The notes beneath the pieces are model-generated. The model was not told the DNA's origin and ran no database searches. It was given only the letters and a program-made list of their open reading frames with translations. From positions 23,312 through 87,311 of the forward strand of contig JAQGBZ010000269.1 of assembly GCA_034687125.1 (NCBI GenBank): DNA of 64,000 nt, written 5' to 3'. The position numbers and the translations under genes were made by a program. This document shows, piece after piece, positions 51,202 to 64,000 of this stretch. The DNA comes from Neelides folsomi (lineage: Eukaryota > Arthropoda > Collembola > Neelipleona > Neelidae). Every line of letters begins with the position of its first letter. Within the stretch, counting starts at the first letter, position 1.

Positions 51202-51775
51202 TTTTTGAAAAGTAGAAGAGCAATTAACTTTCTCGTCCTCCACTTTTAAACTGCCCAAAGGGGTTGATACGATCTGATTAAAAATAAAAAAGTATTAAAA
51301 TTGGCCAACGAATTAAACTTTAATCATAATTTCCAAAGCTTACTTTACCCAATGATGAAGAGGTTGTTCCTTTTGTGTTCTTCCAATTAACTTACTAAAT
51401 TGGAAAGTTTTGAGTATTGTGGGGTTCTATTTAAAGTGAATAGTTTAACTAACAAAGACTAAGTACAAAATGAGCATAGGAAATTGTTTTAAGTTAATGA
51501 AGTTTAAATGGTATTTAATTATTTATATAAATTAAAGCAAATTGAATGCATACGCGAAAACTCGACGGAGTTTGACAAGTGAGGAATTTTGAATTTTTGA
51601 GTTCGAGTCTTTGTGTATTAAATGGGAACATAGATGGTGGCGACCATCAGAACGAGGCCAAAACCCCTCTCACGATACATGCCGCTTTTTTGAGGCCGGG
51701 AGTAGATGGGGAAAGAGAGTCAAAGTGATTTGAGGCGAGAGAGGAGGAACCTCTGGTGGCAATTAGAACGAGACA
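51202..51775. other. Divergent promoter region of SAP30 and RpL31
   Basis: About 570 bp head-to-head spacer. The right half (51600-51775) is GC-richer, as expected near the ribosomal protein promoter. No TATA box stands out. Confidence 0.5.
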
Positions 51776-51851
51776 TTCTTTTACCACGCTGCTGAAAGTT
51801 CCGGCGAGAACTCAAGATAATTTCTTCGTTTTTAATTAATATACCGCCGCG
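51776..51851 (+). other. Non-coding first exon of RpL31
   Basis: It ends at a perfect GCG|GTAAGT donor (intron 51852-52023). The left edge is a guess: a pyrimidine stretch TTCTTTTACC near 51776 resembles the start of 5' TOP-type ribosomal protein mRNAs. The next exon begins exactly at the ATG. Confidence 0.5.
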
Positions 51852-52023
51852 GTAAGTGTTTTAATCATAATTATCATAAACAGTTCCCTTCTCCCTCACG
51901 GGGGTCAACCTGGAGATGCTTAAACTCCCCCGAGTATTGTTCATTCCCACTTGGGGAAGGAGAAGGGTTGCGAATTGAAAACCACTCTTTGGCCTGATCT
52001 CATCATAATTATAATTTTTACAG

Positions 52024-52539
52024 ATGCCTAAAGCAAAGAGTGAGAAGAAAAAATCGGCGATTAACGAAGTCCTCAGTAGAATTTACACCGTGAACTTGCA
52101 CAAACGCCTCCATGGAATCCGTTTCAAGAAGAGGGCCCCGAGAGCTGTGAATGAGATACGGAAATTCGCCATGCAGCAGATGGGAACTCCCGATGTCCGA
52201 ATTGACGAGACTGTTAACAAACAAGTTTGGTCAAGAGGAATAAGGTAGATAATACGTCTTTTAAATTTATATTTTTAAAATTACTAATCAAATTACAACT
52301 CAAATTGCTAATAAAACATTATTGGATTGGATTTATTTCAATGGCCGGTATTGAAATTGTACAAGATGATTTAACTAACTATTTGTGTATTTAGGAATGT
52401 TCCCTTCCGGCTCAGGATTAAGCTGGAGAGGAGAAGAAATGACGATGAGGATTCAGTTAATAAACTGTACACGATTGTGACCCATGTTCCGGTTGCTTCG
52501 TACAAAGGACTCCAGACTCTCAATGCAGAGTCTAAGTGA
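52024..52539 (+). CDS. RpL31: 60S ribosomal protein L31 (eL31)
   Basis: Two coding exons, 52024-52244 and 52395-52539, GT-AG. They total 366 nt, 121 aa, the normal length of eL31. This is a structural protein of the large ribosomal subunit near the peptide exit tunnel. Recognisable segments are [53 protein letters not shown], and the C-terminal [17 protein letters not shown]. The ATG is the first base of its exon, so the leader comes entirely from the upstream exon ending at 51851. It is divergent from SAP30 and tail to tail with AMDHD2, with only 458 nt between stop codons. Confidence 0.97.
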
Positions 52540-52562
52540 ATATCATCGTCCTCATAATTTTC

Positions 52563-52568
52563 AATAAA
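52563..52568 (+). promoter_or_regulatory. Poly(A) signal AATAAA of RpL31
   Basis: AATAAA 24 nt after the RpL31 stop codon, giving the very short 3' UTR usual for ribosomal protein genes. Confidence 0.7.
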
Positions 52569-52997
52569 CGAGGTCTTCTTTGATTTATATAACAATTTTG
52601 ATTCAATTTTATTTCCATATTCATTTTGATCAAATTGGTTATAATTCTTACAATAGATATATACATTATGGATATTATTCACTATTGGAAGAATTTTATA
52701 TTTTGATGCACTTACATTCTAAAGCAAATTTAATTCATATAGATTTTAATTAATTACAGAGGAATTTATTTATCCAATTCATTTCTACTCTAAATTCTCA
52801 ATTCCCCATAGAACAAATAAGCTCATCTTAATTTGATAATTTTTATTTAATTTGAAATATTAACTATTATTGTTGAATGATTTTACCATTTATAGTATAG
52901 GTATCATAATTAAATATTAAATTCCTTAATGTTAAAATAGTTAAAAGTCATTAAGTAAAATAAAATTGTGATGCCGAACGCAGCATTTGTTAATTTT

Positions 52998-55162
52998 CTA
53001 CACTTCATTCGAACAGTATACTTTTTCTCCATGAATCCACGTTGAAATAACATTCAAGTTCGATGGATTGAGAAGAACAAAGTCAGCATCAGTTCCAAAA
53101 TCTAAGGTTCCTTTAGTACTAGTTAGATCTAGAAGTTGAGCAGGGTGGAGTGTAGCGGCTTCAATCGCCTCGACCACACTGCAACCTTAACAAACAAATT
53201 ATAATTTAAGAATCAATAACTTTAACACACAAGCTCCTCGAAACTTGATATTCTGGATATTGGGGTTATTGAATTAGGTAATCCATTTCACCTGTAGTTT
53301 CTTTGAAGTATTGCACACATGAAATCATAGTGGCAATGGAACCTGCCAGAATTGTTGTCCCTGTAAGGAAAGCTTTCGAATTCCTCACTTCGATTTCTTG
53401 GTGGCCGATTTTGTGTTCTCCCTCAGTGAGGCCAAGTGCAGAGCAAGCATCAGTTACAAGAACAATCCCTAAGAGAAAAACAATTTGATGTACATATTTG
53501 AGGTATATTGATATATGAATAGAAAAGTTTATTTTATAGATTTTAAAGTATTTTTGTTAATAATTTTCATAATAACTTTTTATAAATCTACGAATTAGAT
53601 ACATATGTGGCTGCCAACTCTAGGGATTACCTTTTGGGTTTGCTCTATAAGCAATTCTGGTAGTAGAAGGATGTGTGTGATTTCCATCTGCTATGATTCC
53701 ATAAAATATCTTGTCTCCGATATTATCAGAAGCTAAGAGTCCCACTAAACCCGGATCCCGATGATGAAACTAATGGTGAATAAACTTATCATTTGCAGCT
53801 ACATAAATAACAATAACATATATGGTATACATATTAAGATATCTTCAAATAAGTAAATTAAGTTTAACATAACTTTTATATAGCTAAACATATTAAATAT
53901 AAAAGGTTGTAGATTAAATGAATTATTTTTACTGGTAGCATTGCATTGAACAAATGCGTTATAAAAGACGCTCCAGCTCTAACCGCTTCTTCACCTTCAA
54001 CAATACTCGCTGCCGAGTGACCTTAAAATCAACACAATCCAATAGGTATTGTATTGTCAAATTGTAATTAACTATATTTAATGGGTTATTGAGATGTTTA
54101 CCAAGTGAGACAATGATTCCAAGTTGTGATAATTCTTGAATTACATCCATTGCATTTTCGAGTTCTGGAGCAATAGTTAGAATAGCAATTGATTCCATAT
54201 GCTTGTACATACTCCGTAGAGTTTCAATTCCCTATTTAAAGAATTAGAGATTTTTATTATTTAAAGAATATATAGGAAAATATTTTAGAATCATCATCTA
54301 TAGGAAGCTCTGATATATTAGTATTTAGGCATATGAATATTACATTATTATTTATATCAAAAATTACATGATCCAGTGTTTGAATTAAATTTGGGTCATG
54401 GGCGCCTTTCTTCTCATGGCTGATGAAAGGACCCTCGACATGAGCTCCTAGAATTTCTGCTCCGCCCAAACCCCCAACTCTTTTCTTCAAATATGGAAGG
54501 ACCTAGGAGATATAACATTTGACATTACTTCATTAAGATGAATAAATATTAAATTAAATTAATTCGTGTGTTACATTTTGATAAACTGTTGATTTAGAAG
54601 TGACGAGAGTTGGACAAAAAGAAGTGACTCCATGAGCCAAAATCCCTTTTGATACTTGACTTATTGTCTCTTCAATTTCTTTGATGTTTGAGAAATCAAA
54701 TCCAAAACCGCCTAAATTAAATCCCACATTTAAGACCTTATTTTCTTTACACAATTAGTAATACTAGTAGTTAGTAGTCATATTTATTATAATACGTCAA
54801 TACACGAAAAATTTTTGGAAGGGCTATTTCTTGTAAACATTATTTAAAAGTACCATTTAATTATCTTAATTTATGATCAAATATATAAAAGTAATTGTAA
54901 TAAGGTATGTATAATATGTATACTTATGTCAAGCAATGATATTTATATATTGAAAACCGTTGAGTTGGACGTCGATGAATCCTGGAACAATGAGAGCTCC
55001 GCGACAATCAATTTCATTGTCTGGAAGATTCTGGCGCTTGAAGAAAACGTCTTCCGGATCGATGATTTTTCCATTTTCTACCCAAAACTCATCTTCAATG
55101 AGCTCGTGATTTCGAAGGAGAACGCAGTTTTTGAATCTCAATAATCCTTTTTCAACTTTCAT
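52998..55162 (-). CDS. AMDHD2: N-acetylglucosamine-6-phosphate deacetylase
   Basis: Eight exons, 5' to 3': 54958-55162, 54575-54711, 54368-54502, 54102-54231, 53933-54021, 53631-53769, 53292-53468, 52998-53185. They total 1200 nt, 399 aa (human about 409). The enzyme removes acetate from GlcNAc-6-phosphate, opposing the hexosamine pathway that supplies UDP-GlcNAc for glycans and chitin. It is a cytosolic amidohydrolase. Landmarks: [46 protein letters not shown] (metal-binding Glu); LGHSA and [16 protein letters not shown] (histidine ligands and substrate loop); [13 protein letters not shown] (catalytic Asp); and LHPAQLL near the end. The active-site set looks complete. The CAT|GTAATT donor of exon 3 was picked because it gives the family's spacing. 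Confidence 0.96.
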
Positions 55163-57676
55163 TGGCTCACGATTGGTTTCCCTGTTTCAGACTGTTTAGT
55201 TTCAAAGAGCTTTACTAACCAGAAAGTATTATTCTATTTACTTAAAGTAACATCAAAGTCCTTATCTCCTGCGTCTATGGTTGAATATAAAAATTTGCTT
55301 ATAAATGTGATAAATATAGATAATATTGTTTAGATTATCAGCACTGGGCGTTTAAATTTCTCTTTCTCCGATACTTTCCCTTTAGATTAAAAACAATAGT
55401 GTAATTTATAAATGACTTTAATTTGACAAAACGCAATTTGTCTTTACCTATATAGGTAATAGTGGAAATAGAATTTTATAATAATTCTATTCTAAACTAT
55501 ATAGCAGTTAAGGAGTGATTCAATTCCGTAAAGTTTGTAAGACTCGAAGGTTTATTGTTGTTAGAGTTCGACGGTCAACTAACTCATTCCAACTGATAAA
55601 ATACTTCTGACTCACACTTTTATTCCATGTGCTCTATCGACTTGCCTTGACATAATGAGAAAGATTCCCTTTATAAATCTCTTCTTAGCACATGTTTGAT
55701 TACCGCAACGTGTAAATAGCAAAAATAAGTTGAGATTGAACCATATACTTACTTGTTACTCTTGTTAGTACATATTAGTTATACTTATTTATCGTATATT
55801 TATAGCCACAAACTAATTTATGTTTTTCCTTCGTATTTATACTTATAACAAATGTATTTATTTCTTTGATATTTATGTTTGGTATGATTATTTCATCGTT
55901 TTATATTACAATAAACAACTTAATTCAATCCTCAAGTCTTCATATTACATAACGTGTATGATTAAATTAAATATACCACTAGGTAAATATTATTAAGTAA
56001 TCCAATATTCCTATTTATTTCTACCTTTACTTCTTAATTTGTTTTATGAATATGAGACATATTGCTAAATGAACGTATAAAATTCCCATAAACATGTGCA
56101 GAGTATAATACCTAAGTAGATATTTAATTTAATATTCACATTACATATTTAAAGTTAGTTTATCGAAATTTTCTCGAAAAGAAATATTTTTGAAAATATA
56201 CACACAGTGGTGCATATTATACCTATATCATGCACGACTATGGTATGTATTATGTATGTACATACCTAATAATAGAATAGTACCTATTAATTATTTATAA
56301 TATATATTACATATGTAGTTACATTTATAATTAAACGAGTACATAATTATAAGTGTAAAGATTTGGGGATTTTAAATGTAATATGGATATCAAATAAAAT
56401 ATCCAGTTGGGATTCATATCTCTAAATAAAATAATAAATGTAAATCAATGATAGAGATACATAATATGTACCCAAGTATCTCTATTTAACATACACAGAT
56501 GTAAGAATACATACATAAATACATACACATAGAAATAAGAGATAGTAGATGAAAATTGCGATATGAGTAAAGGTCGAAAGAGTATGAATGAATTTAAAAT
56601 TTACAAATTGAATTAAATTTATTGATAGATACAAAAATAATTAGGTATTATGCACACAATATTGTTACATGAGTACAAAGATAGTTTTTATGTATTCAAG
56701 TACCTATTATAATTTTAAATAATTTTTACAATATTAAGTACAGAAATTTTTTATAAAATAAAACATGCTTCGAGCACCCATATAAAAAGTACGTGTTTGG
56801 GCATATAAATAAATACATTTCAAGTCAACAAATGCACAATAGTTGTAAGTCTGAATAATTAAAAGATTTACATTAATGAAGTCGATGACAATATTAAAGT
56901 CAAAATAACAAAAGAGAATAAGATTTTAATAGTAAAGCAAAAGGCAGGATTATTCGCATTATTATTGCGAGTCGTCATGATGTTGAATAATGATGTATAC
57001 GTATTACATCCATACATAGGTAGATGTAGTTTAAGTAAGTACAATAAGTCAGTGATGTTTGAGAGTCGTCATCAGTCGCGAGGACGCGTTTGGCGAACAA
57101 ACTTCGCTCGTCCCCACACCTCCCCATTTTTATCTCTCTGATTTGGAAACGGGAAGTTGAATCTTCATCTTCCTCGCCCAGTCATTTCCTTCAAAATAAA
57201 TCCACTCATTATTTCTCATCTGCTTTGAACATTCATCCAGATTTCTTCACAAATCCATCCTTCGACATAAAAAGATAATTCAAGTGACAGAATTCAGAAG
57301 ATTCATGTTCACTATGATTGTAAAACATTGAAGAAATATCTCTAGTTCCAAGTTCCCCTTTATGTAATATAATAAATAATTTATTGGATTTGAAAAGTTC
57401 CAAATGTTTTAAAAACTCTACAAGTCTTCGCTTAAACACTAGTCAAACCATATTCATTTGTTTGCTTCTTGACGTTCTTTTTACTTTCTCGATGAGAATT
57501 GAAAATTGAAGCTTGTGTTATTTAAAAAAAACCACCCAAAAAGGAAAATGTTTTTAATTAATACATTTTTTGCCTTTATAACACTTAGAGAAAAACTCTG
57601 TTAGAATAATTATGTACGTGTGTGAAATCTGTAAAGTGAATCTTGTCCTAACTTCAAGAGAATTTTGAAAACGAAG
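55163..57676. other. Divergent intergenic region upstream of AMDHD2 and the receptor gene
   Basis: Head-to-head spacer, mostly AT-rich. Positions 57060-57240 are GC-richer and may hold the receptor gene's promoter or leader. No exon was confirmed. Confidence 0.55.
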
Positions 57677-60600
57677 ATGAATCTTAATGGAAAGAAAATA
57701 ATTCTCATACTTCTTGTCCTTGGTAATTCTCTTTTTACATTCCACTTTGCTATACAGAATGTTTTTCAACTACATATAGTAGGTGTATGCATACATAGTA
57801 ATTAGGAAAGGGATTTGTAATAAGTCTAATAAGACATTTTTATTCAATCTGTTCATATACCAAATACCATTACATGTACCTAGTACTTATAAAATTGTAA
57901 ATCATATATTAATTGAAATTATCAATCATATTTGTATAACACTTATAAAAATATTGGCATTATGCATTCTCGAACCTCTATTTTTACTTAAAAACCTGCT
58001 TTCAAAACTCTTTTGCTCCCTGGAACTACTTGAGGAGAATTTAACAAAATGCGCAAATCCTGTTTTTTCTTCAATCCTCTTTGTTAGGCAATAGGAGGAG
58101 GAAAAGTTGTTAATTATTTTATAGTTCATATTGGTTTGCTTTTACTTCATTTCACATTTTACACCCTCATTCTACATAATGAATTGCCCAATTAGTAACT
58201 ACTTTTAGAAGTGTTGTATTAATTTATAGCACTACATATGTAGTCGCAGTAGTATTGTTAGTTTACCATATTAGGTAACACTATTAGTATACTATATATA
58301 TCATTGTGTCAATCTAAATATTATTCTCTTTTTAATAATACTCCTAATATTAATAATGATACTAAATTTAGTTACGATAAAGTATTAACTTTATTTGCAA
58401 TATTTGTACTTACACTTACATAATAACATGAAAAAGTTGATTTATCGACGGAAAACAATTTTTCTGCAATTCAAATTAGAAAATATGCCAAAACTCGTAA
58501 TACATGATGATGGAGGATATTTGATTCGTTACATTCCAATTACCAACTCTACATAAGTTAATATACCTAGACATACTTATCCATAGTACTCGTATTAAAT
58601 TTATACTCACAGTTGAACGTCTACTTCTATTGTGGCATAAAACTAATGAATGGTACTTTTATATGTTGTTATTTATCAAAATTTAATATACTAACATTAA
58701 CTATGTATAATAATTTAATAATTAATAAGTTTAATTCATCTGTAGGTATATTTCACCAAAAATTAATTCATTAGTATAACTTATGAAATCTATAAATGAT
58801 TTTTATTATTGATATTTTATTATTTTTGATATCAATCAATGAATTAAGAATTACTGTAAATTAAATACATTTTCTTGGCTAAGTAAATTAAAGAAAATTA
58901 AAAAGACGAGCAAGAAAAAATGACTGATTTAGTTTAGCAATTGTGCGAGATTGTGACTCACGGTGATGAAATATGTTTGTGTACTAAAGAGGAAAAGAGA
59001 ATTAGATCATTCTTGTATTTCAGAATGACAAATTGTTTTGAAAAGAATTGATACATAAATTGACCATTATAAACTAATAATATCATAAGTAGAGTACAAG
59101 ACCCGAACTCTCATTTGCCCATGATAGATATCATATCATCACTGAAATGTTTATTAAGAATAGTAGCAATGAAAGTTTTTATCAATTTTGCTTTTATCGA
59201 CAAAGCCCAAACCATGTCAAAGAGTCCATCCTGTTTTTATAATCTCCAAATAAATACATACAAATACATACCTAGTTATAAGTAACATACTTAAAATACT
59301 TAAACGTTTATTTTTTAGTTTAATATTTCTCTTTAAATTGGTGTTTTATCAATTAGAGGCAACATGTGTAACTTTAAATTACACAAATAAAGAATAGAAA
59401 TATCTGTAAAGTAATGTTCATAAAAATATAAAAAATATCTAATTATCGCAACAAACATTATTCTTATCACTATAAAGCTTATTTGATCTCAATAAATTTT
59501 TTGGCATTAAATTGACTAAATGCCATGTGTTTTACTTATTAACTTATTAACCAATTAGAAATTTAATTTAAATTATCAGTTATCAAGTTATCATTATTAA
59601 TGTTAGAGTGAGCAATAAAAGAAATGTATTACATTAAGCAAAAAGATTAGGCGTGAAATACTTAATTATTAAAATAAATGTTACCTAATATAAAAGTATT
59701 CTAACTAACTATCTATACCAATTATTACATAGTACAATTTAAAATATATTTGTATATATACATATATATAATGTTTTAAATTTAATTTTGGCTTCGAAAT
59801 TTTTAAATTGTGATCATATTTCATTTGTTTGTGCATTAGGTGAGAGGTATGTGCTATATAGTATATAGTATATACATGCAGGTAGTTATATTAAACATAC
59901 TTACATTTAGTTTATAGGGCTATCAATTTACCAATGATGTGACGCTTGACGCTATAAACCATTTTGTATTGTTCTTCTCAATGAGTGTGAGGAGTGAGTG
60001 TATTTAGCAAAGGTTTCGTCTAGGAGCTGGAGGTTCCTTTCCACAATGATGATGACCCTCAAACAGGTAATTTCTGTAAGCCTTGAAATTTTATATGGTG
60101 AGTGTGATCATTTCCACTCCAAGCCACTCACAACTTCCCGAGTGTTTACATACCTACACAGAGGATGAGGTAGTGAATATCAAACAGATTTAACAGAATA
60201 TTAACCATCTCTCTTCTCTATTATCTTAATGTTAGCCCTATCTTCAAAACTACCTCTATCGGCAATGGAAATGGATGTATCTTGTGCTTTCTATATATGT
60301 ATCATCGTCTTCATCGTTGCTTCTCGGTCGTATAAAAGGGATGATTAAATGTAAATGTTAAACATTTTAGTGACATATGGATATGTCTCCAGATATGTTA
60401 TTTTATTATGACGTGACAACCAAAAGTGAAGTCACAGATTTGCAAAAATCAAATGTACTTATAGGTACGAACTTATAGATACGAACTTCTGAAAAACCTC
60501 ATTACTGATTAATTATAATTTATTGTAAGCATACTTATAATTTTCTTGATTATTTTTGGAAAGTTTGTTGGAGTTTCTTAATCCAAAAATCAAATTATCA

Positions 60601-63600
60601 ATGAAGATTTAAGCTTATTAGAAAAAAAAACATAACTTAATTTATAAATAAAATTTCAATTACATAGTATAAAATGTTAATTGATATGTTACAATTATCA
60701 ATCAATTAAAATGGTAAGAGTATTGTGATAAGTGATAAATATTTTGAGAATTTGAGATTGTAAAAATGGTTCTTTCACACTTATTAAGATATGAGGTATA
60801 TCCTAAATCTTAACCACAGTAGTACATATTTTATATAAAAACGCATTCATACAAAAGTACATTTTATAATTTTATAGTCATTTGCATTGTAAATATCGTC
60901 ACTTGTCACTTATTACGTTATTACTTTAAACATTAATAATTTATACAGTGAAAATATCACTTGACACGTTGACACTTGATACAATGAATTTTTATAGCGC
61001 TTATAAGATACAACATTAATTATAAATATGTACTTATCAAGGTTAAAGGTATTTGATTCCTTTTCACATTATACAGATATATGAATTTATAAATACTTAT
61101 ATTATAGGTACACAGACGCATAAACTTATTAAATTATTTATTTCAAAACGAATTCACTCACAGTGAGTTCTAAAGTAGCCCCTCACAGCAGTTGCATAAA
61201 AAGAATAAAAACATAGCGATGCTTACCGAATAATCATTTTTTATTAATGATTAAAAGGAAATATAAATATATTTCATTCCAACGCTTGTTTTAATTCCCA
61301 TATGAAATATGTATATACTACTATATTGCATATCCCTTTTTGCAATTTATAAGTAAGTCAAATCTTTGTGAATTCTCTATATAACAAACTCCACTCGTCC
61401 TGTACTGGTTATGCTAATTATGAGAATTGCAAAGAACGAACAAGTTTTTGGGTTATCCAGCAATTACGCAGAACTTCTCAAGATTATTTTATACTTATGC
61501 ATGTAATATGTAGGATAATATGATAATATGTGAAAATAGGTAGTATGTAAGTATATGACCAGACTACGTCAATATTTCATTTCTTCACTTGAAATGTTTT
61601 TTGCACGCTTTATTTATCTTTCAGGAGAAGGATTAAGTGCAAGTAATGTAGAAATTATTAGCTTATGTGTATCAAAATGCTGGAAAAATAACAGAACAGA
61701 TATTGTATAATATCAATAGAATATCTATTACTCAAGTGGCTTAGTGTTAACAACTAAAAAGTTAAATACCAATATACCTATAAAGTATATTAACAAATCT
61801 GTATGCACATTAATGTAATTCAAAGTCCTAAAAGTACAGTATATGTACATATACGTACTACATACTCTAGTATTGGATTTATATCCTTCAATCAAGTTCA
61901 ATATTATATAAATAACTAATGTAAATACATGTATTTCCACTTAAAAAGAAATTATGTAAGCATGTAATTATTCTTAAATACGTATTTATATAAAAATCCA
62001 GACAAGATTTGAATTTCATTCTATTTCATTTTCGAAATTTCATTTTTTTGTTTAATTGAGAATTTTCCAAAGTTCTAACTCATTTCCATATGTTAAAGAG
62101 ATCTTGGTCAGAACTGTATGTACATATCTACTACAGTACTACCACTACCACATATCATTGATATACCTGTACACATCAATTTCTTTATTTTAAGAAAATG
62201 CACTTTGTTGGGATATGAGTACCGATGTGGTATAAATATGAAGGTGTGTATGACTAATATCACAACTCGAGGAACCCATTACAGAAAAATTAAATTTAAT
62301 AGCAGAGGTAACATTTAAATTGTTTTGGCTTAACAACAATTTGGTTCAACAGTTGAAGTTGACTCAACTTCTAACTGCTTTAACAGACTTTAACTTGTAA
62401 TTTGTATGTTTCATTTAAGTATTTTATATTTACCCGTGTCTACGTCCACATGTTTTATACCTAACTAGGCCCACATGTAGTAGTGCCATTTAGGGCTTTG
62501 AAATCTTAATTTATAAATTAACATAATAATAATTTTAGCGCATTACAAAAATGCAAACATTTCGTCCATTCATTACTTATTAACATGATACATGAGTATA
62601 CCAGTAGGTATATGGTATGTACAAAATGTACGTACATACATACATACATGCAAATCTTTTATTTACTTACGTATATATGGTAGGTAGTTGTGTTAAAATT
62701 TTAAACCAATTTATTTAACTATTTACCATAATTATGACTATTCTCGTATAATTATGACTTATCTTATGATTATGACTTGGTTAGCTAACATTAAAATACT
62801 CTATTTTAACATTCAAATGTCAGAATATGTAGTAATGCAAATTCGAGTAACATATGTAAAATATACTTTTTATGTATTAATATTCGATAAATACCATAGT
62901 AGGAATTTATATGGTTAGTATTAGTACAGGTATAGTTGAGAGTTGAGAACAAAAATACTAAAATATCTAAATGGGCAATACGAGTATATTGTTTATTAGT
63001 TTATTAATATTTATTCTCAATGGTTTCAAATGACAAATTACACCAATGAGGAATAAATGTAATTAAATATTAATTTATTTCGATGTTTGAGAGTGTTATA
63101 ATAAAGTAAAGCTGATGTTAAATTTATAGTTAATTGGTATTTTTGGTATATAAAAACTATACAAAGACATATTTAAAATTAAATATCGAATATGCCTTAC
63201 TAAATGAGGTCGATAAACTTAAAAATTTAGATAGGTTGTTATGTATATTCATTAATGTGATTATGATTTTTTTCAATTTCAGGAATCTCAAAAACCAATG
63301 CCCTTGAACCACCCAAAATAAAACCATCAAAAGAATTTTTAACACTCAATGTTGGAGATAAGCTAGAACTAGAATGTTCCGGAGATGAGCAAGTTATTTG
63401 GAATTACTCTCATATTGAGGTAATTAGAGATCAAATGAAATGATTGTTTCTAAATATCATTAAAATGCGTATTTTTAATATTCATTTTATTGTTAAAAAC
63501 TGATGTTAATTTCCTCTATAAATGATAGAATGTGACTGAACGAGTATCTCAAACAAACTATTCAGATCATATTCTCTACACATCAAAAATAAGTATCCCA

Positions 63601-63697
63601 GATGTGAACTTCCACGATGTTGGAAATTTTGGCTGCCATTATATTGACGACGAGGGAAATGCTTTTAATAATACGAGTATCTACATTCAAGTCAATG
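57677..63697 (+). CDS. Pvr/PDGFR/VEGFR-like receptor, first three exons (3' partial)
   Basis: Exons 57677-57722, 63283-63419 and 63529-63697, GT-AG, continuing past the window with a GTAAGT donor at 63698. Exon 1 encodes a signal peptide ending LILLVLG. After a 5.56-kb intron, exons 2 and 3 encode one Ig domain: LNVGDKLELECSG (first Cys), QVIWNYS (Trp), ISIPDVNFHDVGNFGCHY (second Cys), then SIYIQVN. The LNV...L.CSG...V.W spacing, without the usual residues around the tryptophan, resembles Ig domain 1 of PDGFR and VEGFR, hence Drosophila Pvr. These bind PDGF/VEGF-type ligands at the cell surface. The kinase domain is not in the window, so the assignment rests on one Ig domain. NYS, NVT and NTS are possible N-glycosylation sites. 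Confidence 0.7.
62350..62377. repeat. Near-perfect 28-nt palindrome
   Basis: GAAGTTGA and TCAACTTC pair around one base, extended by CAGTT/AACTG with a one-base bulge. Lies in the receptor gene's first intron. Confidence 0.8.
62628..62650. repeat. (TACA)n microsatellite
   Basis: Short GTAC/TACA tetranucleotide run in the receptor intron. Confidence 0.7.
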
Positions 63698-63846
63698 GTA
63701 AGTATATTTTGATATATGTACTATATATACTTAATTATAATGTCAAATTGACCGGGTCAATCATATTAGATACTAAGTTACCTACCTACGCCTGTATACT
63801 TAATGCTAAACACTATTGGTAAGATTAATAAAATCAACTACACTGG

Positions 63847-63903
63847 ACCTCGGATAAGATCAACTTCACGGGATGCACCAATTTTGGTGATCTTAACCGA
63901 GGT
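63847..63903. repeat. Fold-back element, possible DNA-transposon remnant
   Basis: Arms 63847-63862 (starting ACCTCGG) and 63888-63903 (ending CCGAGGT) pair over 16 bp with one mismatch. A second, competing hairpin CACCAA/TTGGTG lies at 63876-63889. It sits in intron 3 of the receptor gene. CCTCGG near the end recalls pogo/Tigger-type termini, but that is only a resemblance. Confidence 0.6.
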
Positions 63904-64000
63904 TGATATATGTCATATAATTGCACATGTAGGTATTTATATTATTGAAAATTAAATAATTTAATTCACATATTGTGCAAATTATAGTATACGTATATAA

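Larger units (their letters stand above)
57723..63282 (+). other. 5.56-kb first intron of the receptor gene
   Basis: By far the longest intron among the complete introns here. AT-rich, with no internal gene recognised. GC-richer patches near 59930-60330 could be regulatory. It contains a near-perfect palindrome at 62350-62377 and a TACA repeat. Confidence 0.65.

Noticed and set aside
1-64000. tRNA, rRNA, CRISPR arrays
   Set aside because: GGTTCGA-type B boxes, rRNA-like blocks and regularly spaced repeats were looked for by eye and none held up.

Overview
The window is eukaryotic nuclear DNA, AT-rich outside genes, with multi-exon genes on both strands. Introns are often very short (50-52 nt) with GT/AG borders. 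Gene content (an rdgB/Nir-type PITP, a Pvr/PDGFR-like receptor, an inhibitory serpin, and a GPR161-like receptor) points to an arthropod. A crustacean such as a copepod is possible, but nothing here proves it. All exon structures were built by hand: I joined reading frames at GT/AG borders and checked phase and family fit. Seven genes assemble end to end into full-length proteins with a total coding length divisible by three. The Pvr-like gene and the GPCR are cut by the window edges.

Layout, left to right:
- 1817-3512 (+): last exon of an orphan class A GPCR, TM2 to TM7 plus a long tail.
- 9657-10662 (+): maleylacetoacetate isomerase (GST zeta), five exons.
- 14441-15739: a non-autonomous Tc1/mariner-type element with about 220-bp inverted ends. 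It sits 9 nt beyond the stop codon of the next gene.
- 15749-25236 (-): membrane-associated phosphatidylinositol transfer protein (rdgB/PITPNM), 17 coding exons, 1167 aa.
- 25.3-38.1 kb: gene-poor, with a few unassigned exon-like segments.
- 38777-40171 (+): orphan one-Ig, one-FN3 single-pass membrane protein.
- 44560-46262 (-): secreted inhibitory serpin.
- 47173-49192 (+): MRG15-type chromodomain protein.
- 50156-51201 (-): SAP30.
- 52024-52539 (+): ribosomal protein L31.
- 52998-55162 (-): N-acetylglucosamine-6-phosphate deacetylase (AMDHD2).
- 57677-63697 (+): start of a Pvr/PDGFR/VEGFR-like receptor, running off the right edge.

The genes do not form a pathway. The one functional pairing is MRG15 next to SAP30: both families belong to Sin3/histone-deacetylase complexes, and here they lie tail to tail about 1 kb apart. 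I found no CRISPR array, rRNA, tRNA or prokaryotic-style operon. I did not find a clearly new biological system. The best leads are the transposon that must form the 3' UTR of the rdgB gene, the Cys-to-Ser change in the GST zeta active-site motif, a strong hairpin just upstream of the MRG15 start codon, unassigned exon-like segments near 33.2 kb and 38.2 kb, and the orphan Ig/FN3 receptor.
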